Shown one piece after another: positions 51,101 to 61,747 of a stretch of 64,000 nucleotides of DNA. Source of the stretch: Polytrichum commune. Taxonomy: Eukaryota > Streptophyta > Polytrichopsida > Polytrichales > Polytrichaceae. The stretch's first letter is position 1, and every line of letters begins with the position of its first letter. The stretch covers positions 30,043,666 through 30,107,665 of the forward strand of contig OX485807.1 of the NCBI GenBank assembly GCA_950295325.1, read 5' to 3'. A program made the translations under genes and the position numbers. The notes beneath the pieces were generated by a model. The model did not search any database, was not told the DNA's origin, and saw only the letters and a list, made by a program, of their open reading frames with translations.

Positions 51101-52160
51101 ATATTATATTCATCTTCAAAGTGAAGATTTAAGTTCTTTTTAAGTGATCATATAGAGTAAGTTTATTTATGATTTGCACATGCACCTATAGTTGTGCATG
51201 TACTACACTTTAATCTTGGATTAGGTATTGCTCTCTTCTCTCCCATGGTGCCGCATTGTTAATACACGCACACTATAAAAAAAGAGCTAAGAGTACAATG
51301 TATATGATTAATAAGAGAGCTAGACAAAGATGCAACGATCATAACCTCGTGACCTACTACAATACGATCATAAATTTGTGGACATGAATTATCGCGGACC
51401 ACATTTTAGTGCGTGAACGAGGTTATATTTGTTCGGTAATGGTGTGACGGGGAGCTTATAACTTAATAGTGGCATGAAACGTGTTAGAAGCATGGCTTCA
51501 TTTACATGCATTTAGGTGTCCCACAACGTTCGGGAAGATTTTAGGCATAATCGGTTGAGATCCTATTGCTTACAAGTCCAACCGGTTACATGCTACGATC
51601 TATCGATTCTCCTTTATTAATTTGAGATATATTCCATGGATTCCTCTTAAACGACGGGTAATTTCCCTGAAATCTTGAACGTCAATCGGTTATTTTTCTC
51701 AAGCTCAACTGGTTCATCTGTAAATAGCGGGCGATGGAGCTGTATTTTTAGGCACATCAGATTCCTATGTGTGTATTTATGATGCCGATAAGCAGCAGCA
51801 GCAGCAGCAGGTGTAGAGGGTGTAGACTATGGAGGCACTCAAACCAAGCCCAACCTAGTCTAATAAGTTGCTTTACAACCACCGGACATTCCCTTCACTA
51901 TGTTATCCGCACTCGGGCAGCCACACCTTTGCCCATGCAGCCACTCTCTCTCTCTATATATATATAGAGTGAGAGAGAGCCTCATATGATGTGGCAATGG
52001 GCATGCAGATTCGGCGGCAACTACATATCCGGCTAGTTCACTATAATTTTTCAAGTCATTTTTAGTCATCTTTTCCCTTTTTTGTGTGTCATTCATTGGA
52101 AACCTCTTGACAACGGGTGCATTCTATGAACACGATCAATTAGAAGGGAAGTGACACTGA
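48147..52160. other. Gene-free region, partly pyrimidine-biased, with family D and microsatellites
   Basis: 48300-48900 has no recognisable product. From about 49000 to 50560 the plus strand is strongly C/T-biased with many ctc, ttc and cat words, perhaps a decayed repeat. A family D copy is at about 50955-51150. (AGC)n is at about 51791-51811, and a (CT)n(TA)n palindrome ending gagtgagagagag is at about 51944-51979. Short open frames look random. Confidence 0.45.
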
Positions 52161-52636
52161 GGGGCGGTTTACACTATGGATCGTGAAGTCGTCCCACGTA
52201 AGAGGCCTATTTTGCGTGGGACAACTTCATGGGACGACTTCCATGGTCCGAGTTACTAAAATATTAGTTTTCATGGTTCATGGGCCCTTCACTAGGTGTA
52301 AACCGAATGTGGACCATGAAGAATGACCATGCACCAAAAAGTGGAGGTGCTCATTAAAAATTTAAAAAAAATCATTAAAACGGCATTTTTCTGACATGGG
52401 CCCTTGCTATTTTTCCTAGACCACCTCTTTTGCTTGTCCCAACGGAAAACCCGTTGGACCATGGCAGTGGATAGAGTAGGCTTAAAAAAACAAATTTTGT
52501 GGACCTCAACCTCCGTGGTCACTCTGCCATTTTTTCCTTGGTGTAAACCCAAGTCGTCCCGGGACGACTTCAACATCCAATCACATCGCTTAGACGGCCG
52601 TGGGACGACTTCATGGTCCATAGTGTAAACCGCCCC
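52161..52636 (+). mobile_element. Family B PIF/Harbinger-like MITE with internal subterminal repeats (476 bp)
   Basis: The left end is ggggcggtttacactatgga and the right end is the complement, ccatagtgtaaaccgcccc. TGA at 52158-52160 and TGA at 52637-52639 form a perfect 3-bp target duplication. The word gtgggacgacttcatgg and its complement occur several times near both ends. No coding capacity is seen. It sits directly against family A copy 5. Confidence 0.85.
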
Positions 52637-52639
52637 TGA

Positions 52640-53614
52640 GGGTCACTTCACACACAAGCCAAGAACTGTTGTGAGAGCCCAAAGGAAGGTGTCCAACGGC
52701 TGTCCCAACACACCTCCAAAATCATATACACCCTAATCTCCGTAATACCAACCTCCACAATGTCACACTCTCTAATATCCTGAAACCCTAGGGAATGGAT
52801 GTTCGCATTTCAAATCTCACTCTTTATTGTCACATTTCTCTCCTTTATATCACAAAATGTGTCATTAATGCAAACCATCCAAATAGTCAACCCACACTCT
52901 CGTATTGCGCCATGTGTTAACATGTGGAGTGTCTTCTTCTTCTTCTTCTTCTTCTTCTTCTTCTTCTAATGTCACTTGTTGAATGTTGGTGCATGCGTCC
53001 GCCACATCGCCCGGGAAGGCCAAGTGGAGTGGACCACACTAGTGTGGGTGACGGGAGAACGAATTCAAATGATCCTCACATCTCCTTTGTGTTATTCCAT
53101 AGTGTCACATGCTACACTAATTCTATAGTATCACGCATCCATGTTAACACTACAAAACTATGTAATATCACATGCACTTTAGTTGCCACATGTGTGATAC
53201 TACGGAGTTTAGAGTGTAGTGTGGTCATAGATCCTAGTGTGAAGCCATATGTGACCGGGCCCTCAACCAAATGCTATTTCAATGAATTTGTATTCATGCA
53301 GGTCCTCACACATGGCAAAATAAAAGAAATCAACAGTTGTGAACGTTCAAAGTGCCATGGTCTCCTGGTTTTGTGTTAGGCCTACCTCCAAGAGGTGGTT
53401 TTTGAAAACAATCCAGGTGACCATGAAACATGATCCATTCGATGCCACGTAGGAATCCATGTAGAACTTCACATCCATCTTGTATTCACACACTCCGTTG
53501 GTCCCTCAAGCGTAGTGTGAAGTAGCGAACTTGGACCGACTCCGCCTTTTCCACCAATGAGAGTGCTTGAAGTGTGATGGTCACGGGCTCTCAGTCTTGT
53601 GCGTGAAGTGGCCC
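52640..53614 (-). mobile_element. Family A PIF/Harbinger-like MITE, copy 5, split by a nested family C element
   Basis: The left end is gggtcacttcacacacaagc and the right end cttgtgcgtgaagtggccc, followed by TTA at 53615-53617. The left flank is TGA, shared with the family B target duplication. Removing the nested 52729-53216 element and one TA restores about 485 bp, the normal family A length. Confidence 0.87.
52729..53216 (-). mobile_element. Family C TA-target MITE, copy 3, nested in family A copy 5
   Basis: It starts caccctaatctccgtaatac after TA (52727-52728) and ends ctacggagtttagagtg before TA (53217-53218). It carries (CTT)n at about 52931-52967, the reverse complement of the GAA tract in copy 1. 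The intact site aaaatcatgtagtgtggtca in family A copy 2 confirms the insertion point and TA duplication. Confidence 0.88.
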
Positions 53615-53617
53615 TTA

Positions 53618-55043
53618 ATACCTTCATGTATGTTGTTGTGCATAGTTTATCAATATGTCGGATCTTCTTTACATGATGTGGCAAATTGGCAATGACGTGC
53701 AAAGCAACCATCCTTAGGTCTATGAGGTGGAGAACAAGAATATTGTAAATGATGTCATCAATCTGCTAGAGTAAGGGTCAAGACTTCTCATTGCCCATGT
53801 AAACTCACTCAATCGTAATGTGAGAATGCAATGAAGTGTGTAAGTTTAGTGTGCATGTGCATAATTTTTTTTTAAAACAAAAACAAAAAAAAACAAAAAA
53901 CGAAGGAGGTATGGCCCCCAACAATCAACACCCTAAACCCACTAAATCAGCCGGGCATGGAGCAAGTACACTATAACCCCGACCAATTTGCATTTCACAA
54001 AATTCTCAAGTCTTATATGTAATTCAATTTGCAAAATTACATCACCCATGTTTATTAAATCTTAAAGCACCGTATGTATGTATGTATCTATGAAAGAATG
54101 AAGTTCGATTCATGCAATGAAGTGTGTAAGTGTGTGTGTGCACGCACACATTGTTTTTTTAATCATTAAATATTATTTACATTGCATTTGTCTTTGGATT
54201 TTGGGATTTTGAGGTCCACACAAACCTTTACAAAATATATTTAGATTTTATATACAATGTTTAGTTTTCAAAGCAAGGGCCCTCGAAGGTTCAAATTGTG
54301 GAGTTTGTGAGAGTTGTAAGTTGCACTTAAGTTGATGTTTTCAACCTTTGTATTCATGCATAATTGAACTTAGTACACCCAAACAAAGCACGGGATCATG
54401 ATAAGAGATTACGGTGGAAAAACTTCCCCTTTTTGACACCTCATCACATAAATTCTAAAGATATTCTAACTAGTAATTTTCATATGATGGATAATTCTTG
54501 GGGTATTCCTAACATGCACACTCTAAGCATGTATATGGTTGGATTTTGAATTCACTCATCCAATTTGGCAATAAAATTTCACACATGGGCTTGCAAGGTC
54601 CTTTTGGGACAACCAACAATAGGAATGTAGGAATTAAAAAGAAAGAAAACAACCACTTTGATAATGATTAAAACATGCACACAAACTTCCAAAGGTATGA
54701 GAAAAATGGCTATGACATCGATTTGAATTTCCTAATCATGTCAAACTTATCACATATTTAAGATCGTAAGGGAAAGTAGGATAACTGGGACGAAATGTCC
54801 ATTTGAGACCCATCTACATTGGTTTTATTCGAAAGTAGTAGGTTAGCTACATGTTGATTCTTGAAGTAGCCATGGTGGTGAGCTTAAATTTGTCAATGGA
54901 ATTTAGGCTGGCTACATTTAGATGAATTAAAGGGAGTATTTGGCGATTGCATAGAACCTATGTGTCAATTTGGGTGGTGACTTCTAATTATACATGGAAA
55001 ATATTCAAGGCAACATGTATGCTCTGATAAGGGGAACAATGGC

Positions 55044-55098
<55 letters not shown>

Positions 55099-56286
55099 GA
55101 AAGAAGCAAATAAGTGGCCCACATTTATATTCACACCCTAGATATGGCCACATGCATCACAAACTAAGGGGGGAGTTAACTACGTATTGAGATTGAACAA
55201 GCCCACTAAAGTTGGCTCCTTAAAAAAATTGCACTAGCCCCTTAAACCTCTAGAGGCTTACAAGTTCAAATAGTTTGTAAATGCATGAGAGGATCAACCT
55301 GTACTTCTCATACATTTCAAGCACTTAGCAACATCTTACACCACCAACCACTTAAAACATCAATGTGCACCCAAATTGAACCAATTTGCAAACATACAAG
55401 ATGATTAGTGTTGAAACATTGTACACTTGAAGAACCTAGTGCATTTCTACACCCAAAAAGATTGGACCAAATCTCTTAAATAAGAGTTTCACCTTAAAAT
55501 GAACATCGTTGGTTAAAAATACCACTCATATAATCATACATACAAGTACAAATAGGTAGGGAGGGAGGTGGCATTTGCATTAACATAAATTGCATCTAGA
55601 GGTGCAATTGCGGTTCCAAAATATTATGCTACTAGTAGGTATCAAAATCTCCTACTATTCAACTTCAACTTTGAAATCCACGCTATCGGAATTCCACTCC
55701 TCCCTTCCATGAATCAAAAACCTCATGACAAGGGGAACCAACAATGTTGAATTGCCATTGGGAATAAACACCCACTACAACCCCCATACAAGAATCTCCG
55801 CAAGCCACCTTAAAGCATCACCAATGCGCTCCAATTCGGAACTTGAATTTTAATCCCCAAAAATTCTTAAACTCCACTACATTAATCAACACTACATGAC
55901 CAAAGAGACTACAAGGTACAAAAGTTAAGCCAACGAGAGGTTGGCGACCAAAAGGGTGTCGAATGGAGGCAAAAGTGGTGACATCACTCACCCCACTCAT
56001 CTAAATCCTAGCCAAAGTGACCCCTTGGATGGGAGAATGGGCTCCATCCATGGCTCTTAATGATGCTCATTGGCTACTCCCATTAATGAAGCTCAGTGGC
56101 AAGTCATGATTATTAGGCAACTCTACTCCATCCATGAGAAGCTAGTTGACACCATCTCTTACCCACAAAGAATGGAGGTGATGCCTTACAAGCCAAAAAT
56201 CAAGGTTTTTTTTGAGCACATGTGTGCAAATCAATTTATTTCAATGCAACAAAAGTGACTACTAATAGCCAACAAAAAAGGGTTGA
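53618..56286. other. Gene-free AT-rich region
   Basis: No gene is seen. There is a (CAAA)-rich tract near 53875-53905 and (CA)n(TA)n at about 55045-55100. Sequence around 54650-54750 has weak family D character. Open frames are short and unlike known proteins. Confidence 0.45.
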
Positions 56287-56430
56287 CATAACATTATTCA
56301 AATCCATAACAATGTTATATGGGATTGACAATATTCCATGAAATATTCCCACATTCAGCTTGATATAAGAATATTCCAAAAAATATTGTCAGTCCCACAT
56401 AACATTGTTATGGATCTGAATAATGTTATG
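56287..56430. repeat. Near-perfect foldback hairpin (two 49-nt arms), MITE-like
   Basis: The left arm, 56287-56335, starts cataacattattcaaatcca. The right arm, 56382-56430, is its reverse complement with 3 mismatches in 49. The 46-nt loop has further short palindromes (gaatatt/aatattc). It looks like a very small foldback MITE or a small-RNA hairpin. No target duplication was found. Confidence 0.8.
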
Positions 56431-56639
56431 GAAACTAATGCATCCCGAAGATCTTACTTTAAAAATAAAATAAGCAAGTTGGTGACCTATATATATGCAG
56501 GGAAGAATGAACAACCACGAGATGTTTTTAATCCTGGCCCTTCATCTAGGCCCCTCATGGCATTAGGCATACGGTTTCATACGTATTAGAATTCGAATTC
56601 GAAGCATACATTCTACATACAGTCCACCGGCTCGTATAA

Positions 56640-57005
56640 CACTACGAACCACACACTGGGGGTTCAGGTGGCGACAAATGCCGTCGGATCCACGATCCGA
56701 GGGTTGACATCGACTCTCATCGGATGCATTCAAATCTCAAAGGCTCCTAGTTAGCGGGGGCGCCAGTTTTGGAGACCCCTTAGCGCTCTTTGAACTTTGC
56801 CCCCTTCGGCAGCCCCCGCCAAAACCCTTACCCGGGCTGCGCCCGCCCCCGCCACGCCCACCCGGCCCGCGCTCGATCCCCTTTCAAACCCAGCGCGGGT
56901 AGCCCGCCCGCGCTAGCTGGGGGCTAGGACTCAGGAGGCCGGGAACCCGGTCTCTCAGACCGGGTACCCGTGCGCGGGCGCTCGAGACCGGGCGCTGCGC
57001 CCGTG
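56640..57005. other. GC-rich island with inverted repeats
   Basis: The sequence becomes sharply GC-rich after long AT-rich DNA, with ccgcccgcgctagc and gggcgctcgagaccgggcgc words and inverted repeats such as gggaacccggtctc / gaccgggtacccg. No open frame is recognisable. It lies just upstream of the leader of the 57929 gene, so it may be a CpG-island-like promoter part or a separate GC-rich element. Confidence 0.5.
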
Positions 57006-57928
57006 GAAATACATAGACAGCTCCCTCCCCATTCTCTCGCCTCATTCTTCCCCGCCATCTCCATCACTTGCAGAAATTGCAGAAGGCGGATTCACATCTC
57101 CAAACAGGCCTTCCATCGACCACGAAGTCGCTTCTAAATACGCATTTCAGTGTTTATGTTCGACATCGAGAGTAGTTCTGTGCTGATTTTGCTGGATTCT
57201 GAGCTTTTCAGCTCACTTGCAGAGGAGTTTCGAGAGATTGGTGGTAGAAGGCGGATTCACCACAACTGTAACGGGTCTTCATTGGCATCATCATCACTTT
57301 TGTTCTTTTGGTGCGACTTGTAGAGTCTTCTGAGCTTTTCAGCTTATTCGCGGGTGGAGTTTCGAGAGATTTGGTGACTGGGAGTGAAGAAATTGAATTG
57401 GATTGCCAATCCTGTGGTTGCTGGTTCAATGGTCGTTCATTGAGGTTGCGTTCAATCTGAAATCCGGCATGTAAGCCCGGAAAATTGGCGTTTTGGCAAC
57501 ACATCGTTGCTGATTGACTTTACATAACAAACACGCGGATTCATCAATCGATGAATCATTAGTCGTAGCTTTGCCTCATCAAATCTTTAGCTTCTATTCC
57601 TATTACAATTCCACATCTACATCTACGCATACCCATAACGTACACGGAGTCAGTCAGTTAGTGTTTCTTTAAGAAAGTTGATGTTCATTCAAAGTTCGAA
57701 TCTCTGATCAAGCTAACTTTTGGATTCTGGGAAGTGCCTTATTAGTCTTCCTGTTACGCATCTCTTTCTGGGGCTTGGAATGCTCGCACTTTGCTGCGGA
57801 TGGTGCGAATCACTTCGCTGCGGATCGGTGGAATTTCATTCCATTAGCGAAATTTGATACAGAAGGCTCGGTGAGGAATCTGTACAAGTGAGTTGGGGCG
57901 CCTTTCAGCTCTAGAAGTCGACATCATA
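57006..57928 (+). promoter_or_regulatory. Leader/promoter of the D-box protein gene, with a 131-bp duplication
   Basis: It has a pyrimidine-rich start near 57015-57065. Two copies of gagcttttcagct...ggagtttcgagagatt lie at about 57201 and 57332, a period of 131 bp. A taacggg word at 57270-57276 includes the AACGG core of mitosis-specific activator elements, which is weak evidence alone. No coding sequence is recognised. Much of this may be untranslated leader. Confidence 0.4.
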
Positions 57929-58572
57929 ATGTCAGCGGGTGGACGAGTTTCGTGGATGAGGCCCCTGGAAGTTTATGAGGATCATCATGTGAATGGATTA
58001 ATCGATTCTGACGACAACGATGAAAACGTTCCTCCAGTGTTAGGAAACGAGGTGGAAAGGTTGCAGGAGACTCGCATTCTGGTTCGTTGCCCGTCTAGGC
58101 GTCAACCTCGCATCCCTCTGCGAGATGTTACTCATCTCTTCTATGGAAATGTAAGCTACAGTTTCACAATCACTTTCTATTCAATGTCCTAGCTTTCTTT
58201 CTCTAGATTGAGTCTTGCGCTGACCTATGTGATGGAATATGATGTTATAATGGACATGTGATGGAGTTTGGCGTCATGATGGGCATATGTGGTAGAGGAT
58301 GATCATTCTTTCTCAATTTATGAATTGCTTTTTCATCGAGTCTTGCTCTAACCTCTGTGATCAAATTTGATGGGCAGATGGCATCATTGGATGACAAGGT
58401 CGAGCCGGTTGCAGCAGCTCGTTTGCCATTAGGAACCATTCGACTCCAGAGGAGGTCTACCCCTGTCCCAACAGCAAAATCTACCAGGAAGAGGCGCCAC
58501 ACGCAACAGTCCACAGAGAGGGCCGCGGAGAAGCCTACTTCACGCAATGTTCTTCGAAAGACATTCAGATGA
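57929..58572 (+). CDS. Small D-box/DEN-box protein, candidate PATRONUS-type plant securin, 2 exons, 138 aa
   Basis: Exons: 57929-58150 and 58378-58572, joined in phase 0 by a GT-AG intron. The protein is hydrophilic with no known fold. It has DNDENVPPV (a DEN box) at about residues 29-37, a destruction-box-like RIPLRDVTHLF at about 61-71, and a basic Ser/Thr/Arg-rich C-terminal half (STRKRRHTQQ). DEN plus D-box is the arrangement described for Arabidopsis PATRONUS, the plant securin that inhibits separase and is destroyed by the APC/C. Such proteins are small and poorly conserved, so motif order is the main evidence. Alternatives are another APC/C substrate or regulator, such as a UVI4/OSD1-like protein, although the C-terminus lacks the Met-Arg tail. 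The start was chosen at the first good ATG; in-frame sequence upstream has none. Confidence 0.6.
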
Positions 58573-60395
58573 TACGCACAGATGGAAGGTACATTGAGTT
58601 ACCATGTGAAACCCTCAATTTCCATGAGGATTGGAAAGTATCTGAATCAGTAATAAATATCAGTTTTTATGCTGAGTGCTGGCTCATACACTTTCCTTTC
58701 ACTCCAGAGTTGGATTGGGTTCTCAGAGCCCCATGCTCAGAATTTGGCTGTGGGTTGAGACGGATTAGTAATGGTGATGAAGGCAAGAAAATATAAATCC
58801 AGGTCAGGGAGCTCCTCACCTGGTCATCCCAAGGCTGCAGCTGATAATCCAATGTACAATAAGAAGTGATGTGTGAAATTGTCATCACATCCAGGCACAG
58901 GATTCCTATCAGAAAACCAAGGCCAATCTTGAAGATGAAATAAAATCTACCTCCTAATGGACGTACACATGCCCCTTAATTAAGGTAAACTAGTGCTTAG
59001 AATTAGTTCTTAGCACTTAATCCCTCTAAAGGGGACTATCTATACATTAGTTTGTAACAATGTGCTACTTGCACTTGAATGGCATAAACATACAGTTTCG
59101 CCTCATGGTTTAGGGTACTGGTAAAGACTTATTGGTCAATGTTCTGAACTGAACATATGTTTCTTGTTTCAAGTTTCTTGGTTCGCCGTATCCCAGTGCC
59201 TCTCACCCACCGGTTGTATATCCAGATGGAGGAGGTTCTCGATTCATGTAAGAGATGTGCAATCCTATCTTTGTGAATTTTGCAATCTGTTGGTACTGCA
59301 GGATGCTCTTTGTGTCAAATGAACTAGTAAATGTAAAAGTATTTGTATTATTGCAATGCTGCTATCTTGCAGCAGATGAAGAATCGATGCTTGGACACTG
59401 CTCTCCTATCTTCCTTTCTGAAGTGGTTTTCATTGTCTTTAACACTTCGCTAGAATTCTCTACAATTACTGAGGAATATAACAGAACTTCATTGCCAAGT
59501 CGTTGTAGCCCGTGTGGAAACATCAAATGCACATTGCGGAAGCCATGAATGTGTTACCAATATTAATTCTTATTACAGCATTGTAGTTTATATACACACA
59601 AATAGTCTTCATCCTGCTCCCACCTAGATTTGAGTCATGCTATCAATTTGGCATGACACCTATGCGCAATCACGTTGTCAAGGAATGCTGCTTTGCTTTC
59701 TCGCACCCATTCACTCTACGATGTGCACAGTATCCACATGTTCTAGAATCTCTGAAATTCTAGGGCTGAACCCACGTAAGGCAACAGTCAAAAAGCAAGA
59801 AAAGACAAATGAGAAATGTATACAGAGGTCAAAGAGCCAGTCTGAATAAGAGTGAGGTTTAATCAATTGTGGCTGACTTGAGAAACACAAAAATCCATCA
59901 GGTCATTCCCCCCAGAGCAATATAGGTTTCTCTATCTCTTGTAAGCCTTGTTTGTAGGGCATCCGATCTTAGATCTTGTTGTAACTGTATCAGTCATAGC
60001 TTCCGTATTTATTCCAGACACATCCTCTATAACCATGTTTTGTGGAATTAACACAAGCTAGAAGGATGTACTCCAGTGGTGGTCGGGTTTCTGGCTGCAA
60101 AGAACCTGGGCAAGATTGTCATGTTTGGAGGTCACATCTTTACCTTTCTGCCCTGAGTAAATGAGAAGCACTTCCTGACAGATGTTTCTTGTTTGTCATC
60201 TGCAAGAATTCACAATTGTTGATGCTGTCGTCGTGATCGTGGTCGGAGCAGCTCATAGCACAGGCAAGACAGAAGTCTTGGCTTGCAAATTATGTGGTAA
60301 TGGTAGTAGCCAAGTGGTCCTTGTTACTAGTTCTTGCCATTACAATTTTGTAACTGAAATCAAAATCTTAGAGTTCATACTCCTCTTATGAAAAG
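58573..60395. other. 3' flanks of the D-box gene and RMI2 (convergent)
   Basis: The first part is probably the 3' untranslated region of the D-box gene. No other gene is recognised. Open frames at 59255-59548 and 60182-60391 have no known motif. No transposon ends are seen, in contrast to most gaps of this size in the window. Confidence 0.4.
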
Positions 60396-60440
60396 CTCTT
60401 TACTGCTTTACTGCTTTACTGCTTTACCTCTTTACTGCTG
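60396..60440 (-). repeat. GCAGTAAA tandem repeat just after the RMI2 stop
   Basis: Read on the minus strand, gcagtaaa-type units repeat about five times within 50 nt of the RMI2 stop codon. They are therefore likely in its 3' untranslated region. Confidence 0.7.
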
Positions 60441-60444
60441 TGAG

Positions 60445-61565
60445 TCACTTGCTATAAAACAGGTGATGAGCTTCAGTCACTTCCAAACGCCAGAGCTTAT
60501 CCCTACTAGGAAAGGATGACAGGTCTACAATCTTGTGTACCTGCCACCCAACAATAATTACATTATGCTTTCCTTTCCATTAATTTCTAACCCATAGCTT
60601 TAAGCTCCAAGCACATGCACTTTACCTGTAAAAACAAAAGTTTTGTAAGGACATCTCTAAGTACCTTCACAAAAGGAACTCCATCATCATCACGCAAATA
60701 GGCTCCGATAACCAGCACGTACAACCCTGTCAACACAGTGAAACCTCCGACTATCACCAATGGGCTTCTTCACAAAAAAAAGAAGGATCAAAGTTGGACA
60801 GCATACCTTGAACTCCTCGATGCCTCCAGCTATATAAAACCTGAACTGGACATTGGTATAAAAAAAAGAGAATTTTAGCCACTCAACCCTGAGATGTATA
60901 ACACTCACCAGATTTCCATGACTCAAAATCCATGTCAAGCTGAAGCGTACCACTTCCATCATCCAGCAGGAAGCTCACTCTATCGGCACCTTCCACCAGC
61001 AGTCCCTGAAATAACAAATGGATGGATTTTTTATTGATGCTCTTTCTTTGACCTCACAGGACCATATAAAAAAGGCCAGTCAGATGCTCCATATTAGAGC
61101 AAAAAAACAATTACAAATCATTGGGTGCCCTTGCATGCTTAATTGAAGTATCACACAATAAGACTTCAGACACACATCCTCAATTCCCAACAGAAATTTA
61201 GTTCAAGTAATGATTTGACACAAGATCAGCACATCAACCATTGGACCATTGACAAGTTTGTCTGAAGATTATTTTATTTCAAAGTAAAGAAAGACGACCA
61301 TATTCAAAGTTTACCGTAAAGAAAGACGACCATATTTTATTCGTATGCGTTACCGATCATCAACAAAGTGTCAAATTTAAGATTTTCATCTAGTACAATT
61401 TTCAGAGTTTCCGTGAGCCAAATAAATTGTTCCCCGAACCTGGAGCCAAACGCGCTTGAAAATGAGAGAGCCGAGGGCGAATGCAGGGCCGCCGGTTCTT
61501 GCCACTTCTTTGGACGGTTTAAGCTGCGAGATCAGCATCTTCACTGCAGGCAGCGAGTAGTCCAT
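60445..61565 (-). CDS. RMI2: RecQ-mediated genome instability protein 2 (RMI2), 4 exons, 126 aa
   Basis: Exons: 61565-61440, 61005-60909, 60726-60665, 60540-60445, in phase (0, 1, 0). The protein is a single OB fold: MDYSLPAVKMLISQLKP, then FKRVWLQGLLVEGADRVSF, LLDDGSGTLQLDMDF, then WKSGLYVLVIGAYLRDDDG, VPFVKVHKIVDLSSFPSRD, and a C-terminal helix with LWRLEVTEAHHLFYSK. The WKSGLYVLVIGAYL and VHKIVDLS blocks match RMI2. RMI2 binds RMI1 in the complex with a RecQ helicase and topoisomerase 3-alpha that dissolves double Holliday junctions and limits crossovers. Including a candidate exon at 60845-60807 would disrupt the WKSG-LYV junction, so it is left out. Its upstream region carries a minisatellite. 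Confidence 0.9.
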
Positions 61566-61747
61566 TGCTGATATTGCACGAGAATCTGTGGGCGGAAGTC
61601 CTCTAAGTCGAGTTCAATTGACTTGAGGTAGATGACGACAATCTGTGTGATCCTATTGAGGTGAATTACAATATGACGAGCCGCAAGAACTGCACGAATG
61701 TTCATGTACACATTCAATTTACCAATACAGTTGATGGAATCAGTAAC

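Noticed and set aside
60807-60845. Extra RMI2 exon between exons 2 and 3
   Set aside because: It keeps the frame with an acceptor at tccag, but inserts 13 residues into the conserved WKSG-LYVLVIG strand. Skipping it gives the family sequence exactly.
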